Source of the DNA: Chloroflexota bacterium
Lineage (GTDB): Bacteria; Chloroflexota; Anaerolineae; UBA4142
Direction: 5' to 3'
Assembly (NCBI GenBank): GCA_016219275.1
Contig: JACRBM010000028.1
Span: 1 to 64,000 of the forward strand
Length of the DNA: 64,000 nucleotides
This document shows, one piece after another, positions 1-8,106 of the stretch. The notes beneath the pieces are model-generated. The model saw nothing but the letters and a program-made list of their open reading frames with translations. It ran no database searches and had not been told where the DNA came from. A program made the position numbers and the translations under genes. The stretch's first letter is position 1. Every line of letters begins with the position of its first letter.

Positions 1-102
1 CGAGTCCTAAAAATGCGGCTTCCCGTTGTGGGCGTGATTGCTGACGAGACATTGCTTGACTCCTGGCGCAAGATTCACACGCACCTGCAGTTTATTCAAT
101 AG
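1..102 (+). CDS. Possible 3' end of a truncated gene, product unknown
   Basis: The first 102 bases read as 33 open codons ending in TAG in frame 1, with no in-frame stop before it. The visible C-terminus contains LPVVGVIADETLLDSWRKI. The gene would begin outside the window. The fragment is too short to assign to a family, and coding status rests only on the open frame and plausible residue composition. No hairpin terminator follows directly. It would converge with the minus-strand glycosyltransferase that ends at 219. Confidence 0.35.
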   Translation, partial: RVLKMRLPVVGVIADETLLDSWRKIHTHLQFIQ

Positions 103-218
103 ATGGTTCTACGCAAGCCCCGACACTTTTGCGGTATACTCATTTTCCCGGGCGCAGCTCACACCGTTTTTGCGCAGAGCGAAGCAAACACGCGCGGCAT
201 AATCCACAGTCTCGAATT

Positions 219-1706
219 TTACGCGCGCATGCGAAGCATCCACCGGCGCGGCGAAAGCCATTGCAGTTGCCGCATCCGCCCAAGCACACCCACCACCATC
301 GGCGGCGCGAAGATGACCGCGACGAACATCATGTTGACCTGCAAACTTTGCATCACTTTGAAATTCCAAATCCATACGAAATTGGCGGCATACGACAATA
401 ACGCCGATGCTGTGAACACGACGAGCACACGGCGCGCGAGGGGATGGCTGACCCAGATGCCGAGAGTGAGGGGCCAAATCACAAACCAGGGCTGAAAGTG
501 CATGCACGCGATTCCGAGATACGCGACGACCAGCCATGTGCTCAACACGATCAGCGAGTACGGTCGTTGCTGGCGCAGAAGCATCCGCAAGCTGAACGCG
601 TACACCAGCAAATACGAAATAAACGACCCGATGATCGTCAATGCTTTAGCCGGTTTGTCGCCTATGCCAGGCAACAGCACGTTGTAGGCAAGCGAGGGAA
701 TCGCTAGCAGACTGTAGAAATTCGCTTCCTCCAACAATCCGACCGGCACTTGGAGAAATGGTAGGATAATCGCGCCGATGAACAACGCCGTGATGGCGGA
801 CGTCTTGATGAGGTAGGCGACCTGTTGGCGTCGTCCTTCCTGCGCGCGCCAACAATAGATCAGAAAAGGCAGAACCAATATCGCAGTGATATATTTGACG
901 AGCACGGACGCGATGAGCACCGGAATGACCCAAGCCCACCGTTGGCGCACGAGGAGATAGATCGCGCCGAGCGCGAAAAACATCATGATGATACCATTAT
1001 GCGTGTTGCCGGCGGCTTCGAACATCACCAGCGGGTTCCATGCGAAAAGCAGAGTGCCGATGAGTTGCTGACCAGGGTTTTTGTGTCGCAGCGTCGCGGC
1101 GATCACGAGCGCGCAACTCAGCAGAAATACAACCGGCAATCCGCGCATCAAGACGAGGTTCAACATCAGGTCATTGCCGGCGATCAAACTCCCCGGCACG
1201 GTGAGCAAAACCCACAGTGGACCGTACGGCGAAGGATGCCGCGCCCAATTCACCATTTTCAAGAACGGATCGCCCTTGAAAACGATTGGTGGAACGGCGA
1301 GTGGATTCTGTCCATAGTGCGTCAAGATCCGGCTGTGAAAAACGTACTCGAAGACATCCGTCGCGGTGATCGGATACATCGCGAGCAGGGTCACGGCAAA
1401 GAGCGCGGCAAACGCAATGATCAACCAGAGTAAGCGGTGATCGGAGGGGTGGCGGCTCACGATGCGCCAGGCGAGGAGATACAAAAAGAACGCGCCAAAA
1501 ATCGAGATGAGGAAATCAATGAGCGACGCCTGACTCCAGTTCTGTGCGCGACCAAAGTCGGTGAGGAGGTGCCGCTCTAACATTCCTTGGAGCGGATAAG
1601 TCAACGTGAGATGAAGATAAGCAATCCAGCTAAACAAACCGACGACCACGATTTGGAGGAACGGATTGTGAAACCAGGCGGGGAATTTGAGGTGCGATTC
1701 GTTCAT
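219..1706 (-). CDS. GT-C type membrane glycosyltransferase (polyprenol-phosphate sugar dependent)
   Basis: A 495-residue integral membrane protein with about 11-12 hydrophobic segments. It resembles the MptA/MptB and DUF2029 mannosyltransferase-like GT-C enzymes, which transfer a hexose from a polyprenyl-phosphate donor outside the membrane. An acidic residue in the first extracytoplasmic loop (TATDVFEYVFHSRIL, near residue 115) lies where GT-C enzymes keep their catalytic Asp. The motifs WNPLVMFEAAGNTHNG and LVKYITAILVLPFL are typical of this group. The ATG at 1706 follows AAGGA by 7 nt. The gene stands alone, separated from the cytochromes by hairpins, so the acceptor glycan cannot be inferred. 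Family is fairly sure; sugar and acceptor are unknown. Confidence 0.75.
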   Translation of the reverse strand: MNESHLKFPAWFHNPFLQIVVVGLFSWIAYLHLTLTYPLQGMLERHLLTDFGRAQNWSQASLIDFLISIFGAFFLYLLAWRIVSRHPSDHRLLWLIIAFAALFAVTLLAMYPITATDVFEYVFHSRILTHYGQNPLAVPPIVFKGDPFLKMVNWARHPSPYGPLWVLLTVPGSLIAGNDLMLNLVLMRGLPVVFLLSCALVIAATLRHKNPGQQLIGTLLFAWNPLVMFEAAGNTHNGIIMMFFALGAIYLLVRQRWAWVIPVLIASVLVKYITAILVLPFLIYCWRAQEGRRQQVAYLIKTSAITALFIGAIILPFLQVPVGLLEEANFYSLLAIPSLAYNVLLPGIGDKPAKALTIIGSFISYLLVYAFSLRMLLRQQRPYSLIVLSTWLVVAYLGIACMHFQPWFVIWPLTLGIWVSHPLARRVLVVFTASALLSYAANFVWIWNFKVMQSLQVNMMFVAVIFAPPMVVGVLGRMRQLQWLSPRRWMLRMRA

Positions 1707-1821
1707 CGGCGTCCTTGACGATTTACATGTTCAATTCCATTTTATCGCGTCGCGTCGTGTTCGTCAATTTTTTCGTTTTCCTGATTTCAGTTGGACAACA
1801 CCTTCGCCAAACGGAGTTTCG

Positions 1822-1853
1822 GACTTGCGAAGTTTTCAAAAACTTCGCAAGTC
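1822..1853. repeat. Perfect 15-bp inverted repeat with a 2-nt loop
   Basis: The left arm GACTTGCGAAGTTTT at 1822-1836 is exactly repeated in reverse complement at 1839-1853. The central AAGTTTTcaAAAACTT resembles the other palindromes of this window, although it lacks their GGTTTC core. It lies 116 bp upstream of the glycosyltransferase start and may act as a terminator for the upstream cytochrome or as a dispersed palindromic element. Confidence 0.8.
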
Positions 1854-1913
1854 TTGAGCGGGCGAAATCATTATGGCGAAGATATTGAGTTGGACGGAAC
1901 GGGTAGAAATGGT

Positions 1914-1950
1914 GCGGGCGGGATCAAATCGGAGATTCGATCCCGCCCGC
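1914..1950 (-). terminator. Strong GC hairpin downstream of the nonaheme cytochrome gene
   Basis: A 12-bp perfect stem, GCGGGCGGGATC at 1914-1925 paired with GATCCCGCCCGC at 1939-1950, loop 13 nt. It lies about 125 nt after the stop codon of the cytochrome at 2074. No clear T-run follows on the minus strand, so termination is an inference from position and stem strength. Confidence 0.5.
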
Positions 1951-2073
1951 TCGCGTTTGCCGCGATAGGTGTCACGTAGGTGAATGGTTCGACGTTGTTG
2001 TCTGGTTGCGATAACGATGTGTCTAAATTGTTCGAATGTAGATGAGATTATGGCTCGCGGCGCGCGCGCTTGA

Positions 2074-4053
2074 TTACTTCATCTCCGTCATACCGGCTGG
2101 CAATGAGCCGTTCAGGTCTTTGAGCGAGAGTTGCAACAGCGCGACCGAGCGTTTGAAATTGTGCATGGCTTGCGCCTTGCCTTCGTTGCCGTTGCCGGTG
2201 TCCGTGCCCCACATCACGCCGTAGACAAGGCGGAAGTTGAACCAGGCACTGCGAAGTTTCAAGTCCGCGCCTTGCGGTAAGGTGGCGTACGGATAGCCCG
2301 TGTCCACTTTCTTAAAGCCCTTGGCTTCCAAGGTCTTCCATACGACGTTCAGCAAGCCCTTGACTTCGTCTTGCACGCCTTCGGTCTTGCCGTTGCCGTC
2401 ATAGTCGGCTTTGGCGGTTAGGTTGAAACTCTTTTGATCGCCGTGGCACGACTTGCAGGACGCGGTGTAATCGAACTTGCCATCCGGGCTTTTGGTGTTG
2501 AATGAGTGTCCACCGACTTTGTCATAGTTCGCATCTTTTTGATCGCTGATGGGCGCCCACATGTGGCATGCGACGCACGGACCCGGAATGTTACCCTTGG
2601 TGTCTGCCGGCGAACTCCACAGGAACTTGGCGACATCAGGATTCTTGACCGCGTCGTAAGCGGGGTTCGCGACGGGCGCAACGCCAACGATTGTACCATG
2701 CGGCGAGTTCGGTACGGTCGCGCCGTAGGTAACGCCGCCGGTGTCGCTGATCAATTCCGCGATGCTACTATAGTGCGGGGTGCTTGTGGATGTGCCAGCA
2801 GCAAATGCTTCCGAGCTGACGCGGCTGTTGTGGCATTCAAAGCAGGTTGCCGAGAGACCGACTTCCTTGGTCACTTTGAACGGCAAGCCGACAAGTTGCG
2901 CGGTGCCGCTGATACGCAATTGCCACGCGTTCTTGTCGTCGTGCGGATCGTGGCAGGTCGCGCAAGAGATTGTTTGCTTTTCGTTTTCCCAGGCGGCAGG
3001 GTTGGTCGGGTTCTTGGTAAAGGTCACATAGCCCGCGCCTGAGTGGCAACGCACGCACGCTTGCTCGCCGATGCCTTCAATCGCGAAGGCGGGCGAGGTG
3101 CGATCGGCGTGACCGGCGTTCTTGAGTTGTTCGCCCTTGTCGTGGCGGCTCGAACCATTGTGGCAGATATTGCACACGCCTTCGTTAAAGCTGGTTGCCA
3201 TCGTGGCTTCACCCTTGACGTGTCCACCGGCAGGACCATGGCATTGTTCGCATTGAATGTTCGCCATGTTTTTGACGGGAGCGGGTGCTTTGTCCCAGTT
3301 GCCACCGGCTTCGATTTCTTTCCAGGTTGGCATCTTCCAGCCGGCTTTGGTTGCCGCATCTTTGAATCCACCACTGCCCGCGCCGACGGGGGGCACAAAG
3401 TAACCCGTCACGTGACACGACACACAACTTTCAGTATAGTGCGTGGGCTTGACATCAATTTCTTCGGTAAAGATTTTGGCGTGACCGGTTTTCTTCCATT
3501 CGACGACCTTGGTCGCGTGGCAGGTTTCGCACTTGCCATCGGTTATGCCGACGAACGTGTTCGCGTACACGCGCACGCCGCCCACTTCACCGCCGCCACC
3601 CAGGTTGCAAGTGACGGCGAACCAACCGACCACATCGGGCGTGAACTTGGTTTGCTTGGTGTTGGTGAACGCAAGTGTCGCTTTGGATTCCGCCGGTTTG
3701 ATCAACGACCACGCAGGCTTGCCAGGATTTTTGGCGTCATCCGATACGCACTGCGCGGTGACGGGCACATTGATCGGAACGTTATTCAAACCGGTCGTGC
3801 CCATCGCGATGGTGAGGTTGTACTCGCCCACCGCAGTGTCGGTCACGGTTTTGATCGTGCCGGTGATGACGTTTGGATCTTTGGTCGCGTTTGCCGCGAC
3901 CGGAACGACGCTGACGACCGCGTTCGGCGGCTTGGGCGTCGGGGTTGGACCTTGCGCCGATACACTCTGCGGCGCGGACAACAGCATTAGCGCCGCAACG
4001 GCGATGAGCAAGGCAACCCCAGTGATCATGACGAGGGTCTTGATTTTGGACAT
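2074..4053 (-). CDS. Secreted nonaheme c-type cytochrome
   Basis: A 659-residue exported protein with nine CXXCH haem-binding motifs at residues 175, 210, 268, 294, 333, 364, 404, 493 and 533. The N-terminus is an uncleaved anchor or signal peptide (residues 7-34, ending SVSAQ). Residues 40-170 hold no haem motif and look like a beta-sandwich ahead of the haem domain, with a Gly-rich loop. The layout recalls cytochrome c554/DmsE-type multihaem electron carriers, which pass electrons outside the membrane; the terminal acceptor is not evident. The ATG at 4053 has GAGGAGA 5 nt upstream. An octaheme cytochrome lies upstream on the same strand, but a terminator and a separate leader lie between, so the two are probably independently transcribed and co-regulated. 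Confidence 0.9.
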   Translation of the reverse strand: MSKIKTLVMITGVALLIAVAALMLLSAPQSVSAQGPTPTPKPPNAVVSVVPVAANATKDPNVITGTIKTVTDTAVGEYNLTIAMGTTGLNNVPINVPVTAQCVSDDAKNPGKPAWSLIKPAESKATLAFTNTKQTKFTPDVVGWFAVTCNLGGGGEVGGVRVYANTFVGITDGKCETCHATKVVEWKKTGHAKIFTEEIDVKPTHYTESCVSCHVTGYFVPPVGAGSGGFKDAATKAGWKMPTWKEIEAGGNWDKAPAPVKNMANIQCEQCHGPAGGHVKGEATMATSFNEGVCNICHNGSSRHDKGEQLKNAGHADRTSPAFAIEGIGEQACVRCHSGAGYVTFTKNPTNPAAWENEKQTISCATCHDPHDDKNAWQLRISGTAQLVGLPFKVTKEVGLSATCFECHNSRVSSEAFAAGTSTSTPHYSSIAELISDTGGVTYGATVPNSPHGTIVGVAPVANPAYDAVKNPDVAKFLWSSPADTKGNIPGPCVACHMWAPISDQKDANYDKVGGHSFNTKSPDGKFDYTASCKSCHGDQKSFNLTAKADYDGNGKTEGVQDEVKGLLNVVWKTLEAKGFKKVDTGYPYATLPQGADLKLRSAWFNFRLVYGVMWGTDTGNGNEGKAQAMHNFKRSVALLQLSLKDLNGSLPAGMTEMK

Positions 4054-4124
4054 GTGATCTCCTCACTGAGAGTAAATTGGGTTATCCGATTGACGTCTGT
4101 AGTCGGGATTGCTTCCTCTCCACT

Positions 4125-4170
4125 CCTCCTTTCGATTGCCAAGCGCGTCAGGGCATTCCCTCGTCAGAAT
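4125..4170 (-). promoter_or_regulatory. Structured 5' leader motif, copy 1 (nonaheme cytochrome)
   Basis: On the minus strand ATTC-TGACGAGG-GAAT (4170-4155) forms a 4-bp stem with an 8-nt loop, extended by GTC/GAC and then GCG/CGC pairs. About 21 nt later comes GAAAGGAGG (4133-4125). The same loop and the same GAAAGGAGG occur before the octaheme cytochrome gene, with a compensatory change at the outermost pair of the upper stem. The motif ends about 70 nt before the ATG. I do not recognise it as a known riboswitch class. Confidence 0.5.
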
Positions 4171-4427
4171 GACCGCGACATTCTTGCCAGTATTTCGTCC
4201 AGCATCGGACGGTACGCACAGTGGTGCGTTTGAGCCGCAAACAAAAACGCGTCTCGTTTGCACGCGAATCATGCTCGCGCGCGCCATGACGAGACGCTCG
4301 GAAAATGCAACGGGCGCGACATTCGTCGTCGCGCTCAAATCACACACTTGCTCATATCCGAATATAACAAGCAGGAGTTCAAAAGTCAAATTCAGTCTGG
4401 TCAAAGAATGGTCAAAAGCGCGCGAAA

Positions 4428-4457
4428 AACGGGTCGAGCGGACTCGCTCGACCCGTT
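4428..4457 (-). terminator. Rho-independent terminator of the octaheme cytochrome gene
   Basis: AACGGGTCGAG (4428-4438) and CTCGACCCGTT (4447-4457) form an 11-bp perfect stem. On the minus strand it is followed by TTTTT, within 50 nt of the stop codon at 4479. This is a textbook intrinsic terminator, and it uncouples the two cytochrome genes. Confidence 0.8.
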
Positions 4458-4478
4458 GGGAGACTCGCCAGGGGAGGG

Positions 4479-5645
4479 CTATTTCGGGGCGTGATAGTTC
4501 TTGGCTTTGGCTTTCAATTCGTCGTTGGTTTTGACGCTTGCTTTGCCGCCTTGAACATGGCACGACTTGCACGCAAAGTCGAGCGTGATTTGCGAAACGA
4601 CTGCCTTGCCATCCGACGTGAATTGGGCGGTGGCTTCCGGATCAATCGCGAACATGTGCACGCGAATGTCGCCTACAAACTTGGCGGCATCCACGGACGC
4701 GCTCGAACCGATCATGCGCGGCATGTGGCAATCCGCGCACGCGACCTTGATCGCGAGGTGCGCGGCAGACGCTTGATTGCGCGCTTCCTTAAAGTGGCAG
4801 TTCTCGCACAACGTGCGCGTCGTTTGCTTGTTCGCTTGACGCAAGTGCACGACGCCTTGATGCGGATTGTGGCAATCCACGCACTTGAGCGAGAGGTGCT
4901 TGCTTTGATAGAATTCTTCGTACTGTTCGTGGTGATCTATCAAACCGCTCTTTGCATCAATGACCGTGATGTCGCTACGGCGGTGACACTTGCCGCACAA
5001 CTCCGGATCGCGATCCACTTTCAGCGCGACGCCGTAGGGATTCGCGGCGTGCAAACTGCCGGGACCGTGACACGCTTCGCACTGGATCCCAGTTTCACTC
5101 CACGTGCCGACGATGCCAGGCAGATTGTCCTGACTGCCGGTCGGCTTGTAACCGGTCGTGTGGCAGGTACCGCAATCGTACTTCAAGTTCTTAGTGCCAG
5201 AGTTGTACTTGCTCCACGCCGCGTCTTTGCCAGCCGCGGGGTTGGTAAAGTTCCACTGGTTCAAATAATTCGTATCGCTGACGGTCGCGCCGGGTTTGTC
5301 TGTGATGATGTAACCCTGTTTATCCATAAAGCGATACTTCCAGTTGTAGCCGCCGATGACGTACGAAATGTCATTCCAGGTATATCCTTCTGGAAGTTTT
5401 TCGATTTTGGTAAAGGGCAGCGTGGGCGGTTTGCCATCTACGACCTTGTTCACTTTCCACGGGTGTCCCGATTTCATAAACGTGTCGTAGATGCCTTGAT
5501 GACAGGTCTTGCAGGTTTCCGATTTGACGTATGTTGCGCCAAATGCCGGTCCCTGCGCGTCCGTCGGAAGTGCGAACAAGATTCCCGCGATGGTCAGAGT
5601 GACAATCGCGGAAATCAGAACGACGAGGGTTCTTGTGAGATTCAT
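4479..5645 (-). CDS. Secreted octaheme c-type cytochrome
   Basis: A 388-residue exported protein with eight CXXCH motifs at residues 45, 158, 189, 217, 255, 280, 303 and 359. A signal or anchor helix covers residues 5-27. Phrases such as CGTCHTTGY and CEACHGPG are typical of cytochrome c554 and DmsE-like multihaem proteins. The gap between haems 1 and 2 (residues 50-157) contains an aromatic-rich segment (YVIGGYNWKYRF) that could form a substrate or partner surface. The ATG at 5645 follows GAGGAG by 7 nt. The gene is divergent from a NarX/NarL-like two-component pair that starts 380 bp away, which suggests control by that pair. Electron transfer is a safe role; a specific reductase activity cannot be read from sequence. 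Confidence 0.9.
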   Translation of the reverse strand: MNLTRTLVVLISAIVTLTIAGILFALPTDAQGPAFGATYVKSETCKTCHQGIYDTFMKSGHPWKVNKVVDGKPPTLPFTKIEKLPEGYTWNDISYVIGGYNWKYRFMDKQGYIITDKPGATVSDTNYLNQWNFTNPAAGKDAAWSKYNSGTKNLKYDCGTCHTTGYKPTGSQDNLPGIVGTWSETGIQCEACHGPGSLHAANPYGVALKVDRDPELCGKCHRRSDITVIDAKSGLIDHHEQYEEFYQSKHLSLKCVDCHNPHQGVVHLRQANKQTTRTLCENCHFKEARNQASAAHLAIKVACADCHMPRMIGSSASVDAAKFVGDIRVHMFAIDPEATAQFTSDGKAVVSQITLDFACKSCHVQGGKASVKTNDELKAKAKNYHAPK

Positions 5646-5710
5646 TAGAGTTCTCCTCTTTGATTTTGACTCATCCGCTCAATCGAACGAACCGGTGTAG
5701 TTGGGGCATG

Positions 5711-5748
5711 CCTCCTTTCTATGCGCCACAGGGTTCCCTCGTCAGAAC
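5711..5748 (-). promoter_or_regulatory. Structured 5' leader motif, copy 2 (octaheme cytochrome)
   Basis: On the minus strand GTTC-TGACGAGG-GAAC (5748-5733) forms the upper stem and the conserved 8-nt loop. GCGCCA (5754-5749) pairs with TGGCGC (5728-5723) across a 4-nt bulge. GAAAGGAGG follows 12 nt later (5719-5711). The G-C closing pair replaces the A-T pair of copy 1, and the lower stem is kept with a different sequence, which favours RNA structure over a simple repeat. The motif sits about 70-90 nt upstream of the ATG. Confidence 0.5.
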
Positions 5749-5926
5749 TGGCGCGCGTGGTCCTGCGTCTTCTCGGGGCGCGCGCAAATAAAAAACGTCG
5801 CGATGAAACGCGCGCGCAATTCGCGCAAACGCCGCATCAGGACGTTGGGGGACGCAGAGAAAACGAAATGCCTTCCTCGGCATCGCGTTCTCATCGCAGT
5901 TTAATGTAACTCGCGGTGTGGGGGTA

Positions 5927-5940
5927 GGGACAAGTGTCCC
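5927..5940. promoter_or_regulatory. Candidate operator palindrome
   Basis: GGGACA-AG-TGTCCC is a perfect 6+6 inverted repeat in the divergent region between the octaheme cytochrome and the two-component genes. Position alone suggests a regulator binding site. The palindrome is short and could be chance in GC-rich DNA. Confidence 0.25.
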
Positions 5941-6026
5941 GCTTATTTTGCCGTTTTGTCCCGGCGCCGCGCGGCGTTTGCTCAATTTGCATTCGTGCGT
6001 TAAAATAATTGTATCGGTGGTGACTG

Positions 6027-7445
6027 GTGGGCGAATTCTTTCAACTCAATCGCGAGATTGTATTTTTCATATACGGTCAGGCGTTCTTTGTGCTGGGCTT
6101 GGCGGTCGCGCTGCAATCGTTCAAGCATAGCGAGATCGCGTTGGCGCGACATCTGGGATTGCTCGCACTCTTTGGGATCGTGCACGGCGTCTACGAGTGG
6201 GGCGCGGTGTTCATTCCGATTCAACGCGCATATCTCTCCCCCGATGGAATCAACGCGCTCCGCTTGGTGCGTTTGCTCTTGGAAGCGATTTCGTTTTTTG
6301 CCTTGTTCCAGTTCGGCGTCGCGTTGAGCATGCCCAGCGCGCGCGCCGCGCCGCTGGGACTGTTTACGCTGTGGGCGCTGGTGGGCGCGGGCGCGCTCAT
6401 CGTCGCGCCAATGGACTGGACGGAATCGTTCGATCTCGGCGATATTCTCGCGCGCTACTTGCTCGGCGTGCCCGGCGCGTTTGCCGCCGCGTGGGGCTTG
6501 AACCTCCAAGCGCGCCAAGCGCAACGCATGAACCTCGCGCGCATCGCGCGCTATTTTCGCGGCGCGGCATTCGCGTTCGCGGGGTACGGATTTCTCTGCG
6601 CCATCACACCGCGCGCGAATTTTTTCCCGGCATCGGTCCTGAATTACGATCTGTTCAATCAAAACCTGGGTGTCTCCGCCGCCGTCTTTCGCGCGCTGTG
6701 CGGCATTTCGATCGCGTACCTCATCATTCGCGGCTTGGAAATTTTCAGCGTCGAGACGGAGCACCAGTTGGAAGAAGCCGCGCAAACGCGCGCGGTCTCG
6801 GCGGACCGCGAGCGGATCGGGCGCGAACTCCACGATGGCATCATTCAAGCGTTGTACGGCGCGGGGCTAATGCTCGAAGATGCCGCGTTGTCGCTCGACG
6901 GGCACGCGCCGCCGGCGAAAGAAAAAATCAATCACGTCATCGGCATGTTGAATCAAACGATTCGCGACCTGCGTAGTTACATTCTCGACTTGCGGCGCGA
7001 GACCGGCGCGACCGATTGCGCCGCCGATCTCGGCGAACTCGCGCGCGCGTTTCGTTTGCAAACACTGGTTGACGCCGAGTTGCGCGTCATCGGTACGCGT
7101 CGCGATGAACTGACCACGGCGCAGAAAAAAGAAATGCTCGCGATTGCGCGTGAAGCATTGATCAACGTCGCCAAGCACGCGCGCGCCACGCGGGTCAACA
7201 TCACGTTGACGTACCTTCCAGACGCGGTCGAACTGCAAATCGCGGACAACGGCGTCGGCTGGCAGACCAAACCCAGTCCTGCGCCCGGGCAGGGACAGGG
7301 TTTGACGAATATGCGCGAACGCGCCGAGCTCATCGGCGCGCAGCTGGCGATTCAGGCAGAACCTAATCAGGGCACGATAGTGCGCGTGACGGCGCCGCTC
7401 ACGCGCCAGAAGGAACAGGATGGCGCTGCGAATTCTACTCGTTGA
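6027..7445 (+). CDS. NarX/LiaS-type sensor histidine kinase
   Basis: A 472-residue kinase. Residues 1-240 form about seven membrane segments (an MASE-like or 7TM sensor). The dimerisation domain has the HisKA_3 box with [15 protein letters not shown] (His near residue 270). A HATPase domain follows, with N ([10 protein letters not shown]), DNGVGW and [16 protein letters not shown] boxes. It autophosphorylates and passes phosphate to the response regulator encoded by the overlapping next gene. The GTG at 6027 gives the full first membrane helix, but the ribosome site is weak (GGTGGTGA). It is divergent from the octaheme cytochrome, which suggests a sensor of respiratory state. The signal is unknown. 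Confidence 0.88.
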   Translation: MGEFFQLNREIVFFIYGQAFFVLGLAVALQSFKHSEIALARHLGLLALFGIVHGVYEWGAVFIPIQRAYLSPDGINALRLVRLLLEAISFFALFQFGVALSMPSARAAPLGLFTLWALVGAGALIVAPMDWTESFDLGDILARYLLGVPGAFAAAWGLNLQARQAQRMNLARIARYFRGAAFAFAGYGFLCAITPRANFFPASVLNYDLFNQNLGVSAAVFRALCGISIAYLIIRGLEIFSVETEHQLEEAAQTRAVSADRERIGRELHDGIIQALYGAGLMLEDAALSLDGHAPPAKEKINHVIGMLNQTIRDLRSYILDLRRETGATDCAADLGELARAFRLQTLVDAELRVIGTRRDELTTAQKKEMLAIAREALINVAKHARATRVNITLTYLPDAVELQIADNGVGWQTKPSPAPGQGQGLTNMRERAELIGAQLAIQAEPNQGTIVRVTAPLTRQKEQDGAANSTR

Positions 7446-8079
7446 CGATCACGAAGTTGTACGGATCGGTTTGCGAACTCTGCTCGCGCGCCACGCCGAT
7501 TTTGAAATCGTGGACGAAGCGTGTAACGCAATGCAAGCCATCGAAAAAGCGGCGCGGCTCAAGCCGGACGTGGCGTTGCTGGACATTCGCCTGCCCGATC
7601 AGAGCGGCATCGAAGCGTGTCGCGCGATCATCGCGCAATCGCCGCAGACGCGCGTGGTGATGCTTACGTCCTACGCCGAAGACGAAATGCTGTTCGATGC
7701 GATTGCCGCCGGCGCGTCGGGCTATGTGCTCAAACAAATCGGCAGTGGCGCGCTCGTGGACGCGCTGCTCGCGGTCGGGCGCGGCGAATCGTTGGTGGAT
7801 CCGACGTTGATGCAAAAAGTGTTTGCGCGCGTCCGCGAGACGGCGCGCCGCGCGGAGACGCACGCGTTCGCCAAATTGAACGAACAAGAAATCAAAATTC
7901 TCGCGCACATCGCGGCAGGCAAGACGAATCGCGAAATTGCTGCCGCCGTTTTCCTCAGCGAAAAGACTGTCCGCAATTATGTCAGCGCGATCCTCAGCAA
8001 ATTGAATCTCGCCACGCGCGCCCACGCCGCGGCGTACGCGGTGACACATCGCATCGGCGACTATGTGCGCGCGGAGTAG
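7420..8079 (+). CDS. NarL/LuxR-family response regulator
   Basis: A 219-residue regulator. The receiver has the acidic pair (LLVDDHE), phospho-acceptor Asp in [10 protein letters not shown] near residue 55, Thr in LTSYAE and Lys in VLKQIG. Residues 150-210 are a LuxR HTH ([20 protein letters not shown], then [17 protein letters not shown]). The start overlaps the kinase gene by 26 bp, so the two are translationally coupled. All residues needed for phosphorylation are present. Candidate targets are the divergent cytochrome genes, by position only. Confidence 0.93.
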   Translation: MALRILLVDDHEVVRIGLRTLLARHADFEIVDEACNAMQAIEKAARLKPDVALLDIRLPDQSGIEACRAIIAQSPQTRVVMLTSYAEDEMLFDAIAAGASGYVLKQIGSGALVDALLAVGRGESLVDPTLMQKVFARVRETARRAETHAFAKLNEQEIKILAHIAAGKTNREIAAAVFLSEKTVRNYVSAILSKLNLATRAHAAAYAVTHRIGDYVRAE

Positions 8080-8106
8080 CCCTCGCGTTAAATCGAAAAC
8101 ACAGCC

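Larger units (their letters stand above)
1707..2073. other. Intergenic region between glycosyltransferase and nonaheme cytochrome
   Basis: A 367-bp gap with no convincing gene. It holds two perfect hairpins, at 1822-1853 and 1914-1950, listed separately. The remainder is AT-richer than the flanking genes and should contain the glycosyltransferase promoter on the minus strand, which I could not place. Confidence 0.6.
4054..4478. other. Leader and promoter region of the nonaheme cytochrome gene
   Basis: A 425-bp gap without a supported gene. From right to left it holds the octaheme-gene terminator (4428-4457), an AT-richer stretch around 4330-4420 that could hold the promoter, and a structured leader motif (4125-4170) shared with the octaheme gene. 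A 14-codon GTG frame (V/M-E-R-K-Q-S-R-L-Q-T-S-I-G) starts just after the GGAGG within the leader; whether it is translated is unknown. Confidence 0.6.
5646..6026. other. Divergent regulatory region between octaheme cytochrome and sensor kinase
   Basis: A 381-bp region with no supported gene. It carries the leader motif copy 2 (5711-5748), a 12-codon ATG frame directly after its GGAGG, and a perfect palindrome GGGACA-AG-TGTCCC (5927-5940), which is a candidate operator about 90 bp before the kinase gene. Confidence 0.6.

Noticed and set aside
103-537. Overlapping frames on both strands near the left end
   Set aside because: They overlap the C-terminal coding part of the glycosyltransferase and show no family features.
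3043-3990. 315-codon frame antisense to the nonaheme cytochrome
   Set aside because: Shadow of a clear cytochrome gene; no ribosome site or family signature.
4125-4170. Hammerhead ribozyme, because CTGACGA and a later GAAA occur in both cytochrome leaders
   Set aside because: The bases between do not form the required stem II with the GAAA junction, and no matching stem I or III and cleavage site could be drawn in either copy.
4491-5648. 385-codon open frame antisense to the octaheme cytochrome
   Set aside because: It is Arg/Val/Ala-rich with no motif and opposes a gene with eight CXXCH motifs. Long antisense frames are common in this GC-rich codon usage.
4054-6026. GEMM-I cyclic-di-GMP riboswitch before the cytochromes
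   Set aside because: The GGGACGCAAAGCC-type core and tetraloop receptor are not present in the leaders.
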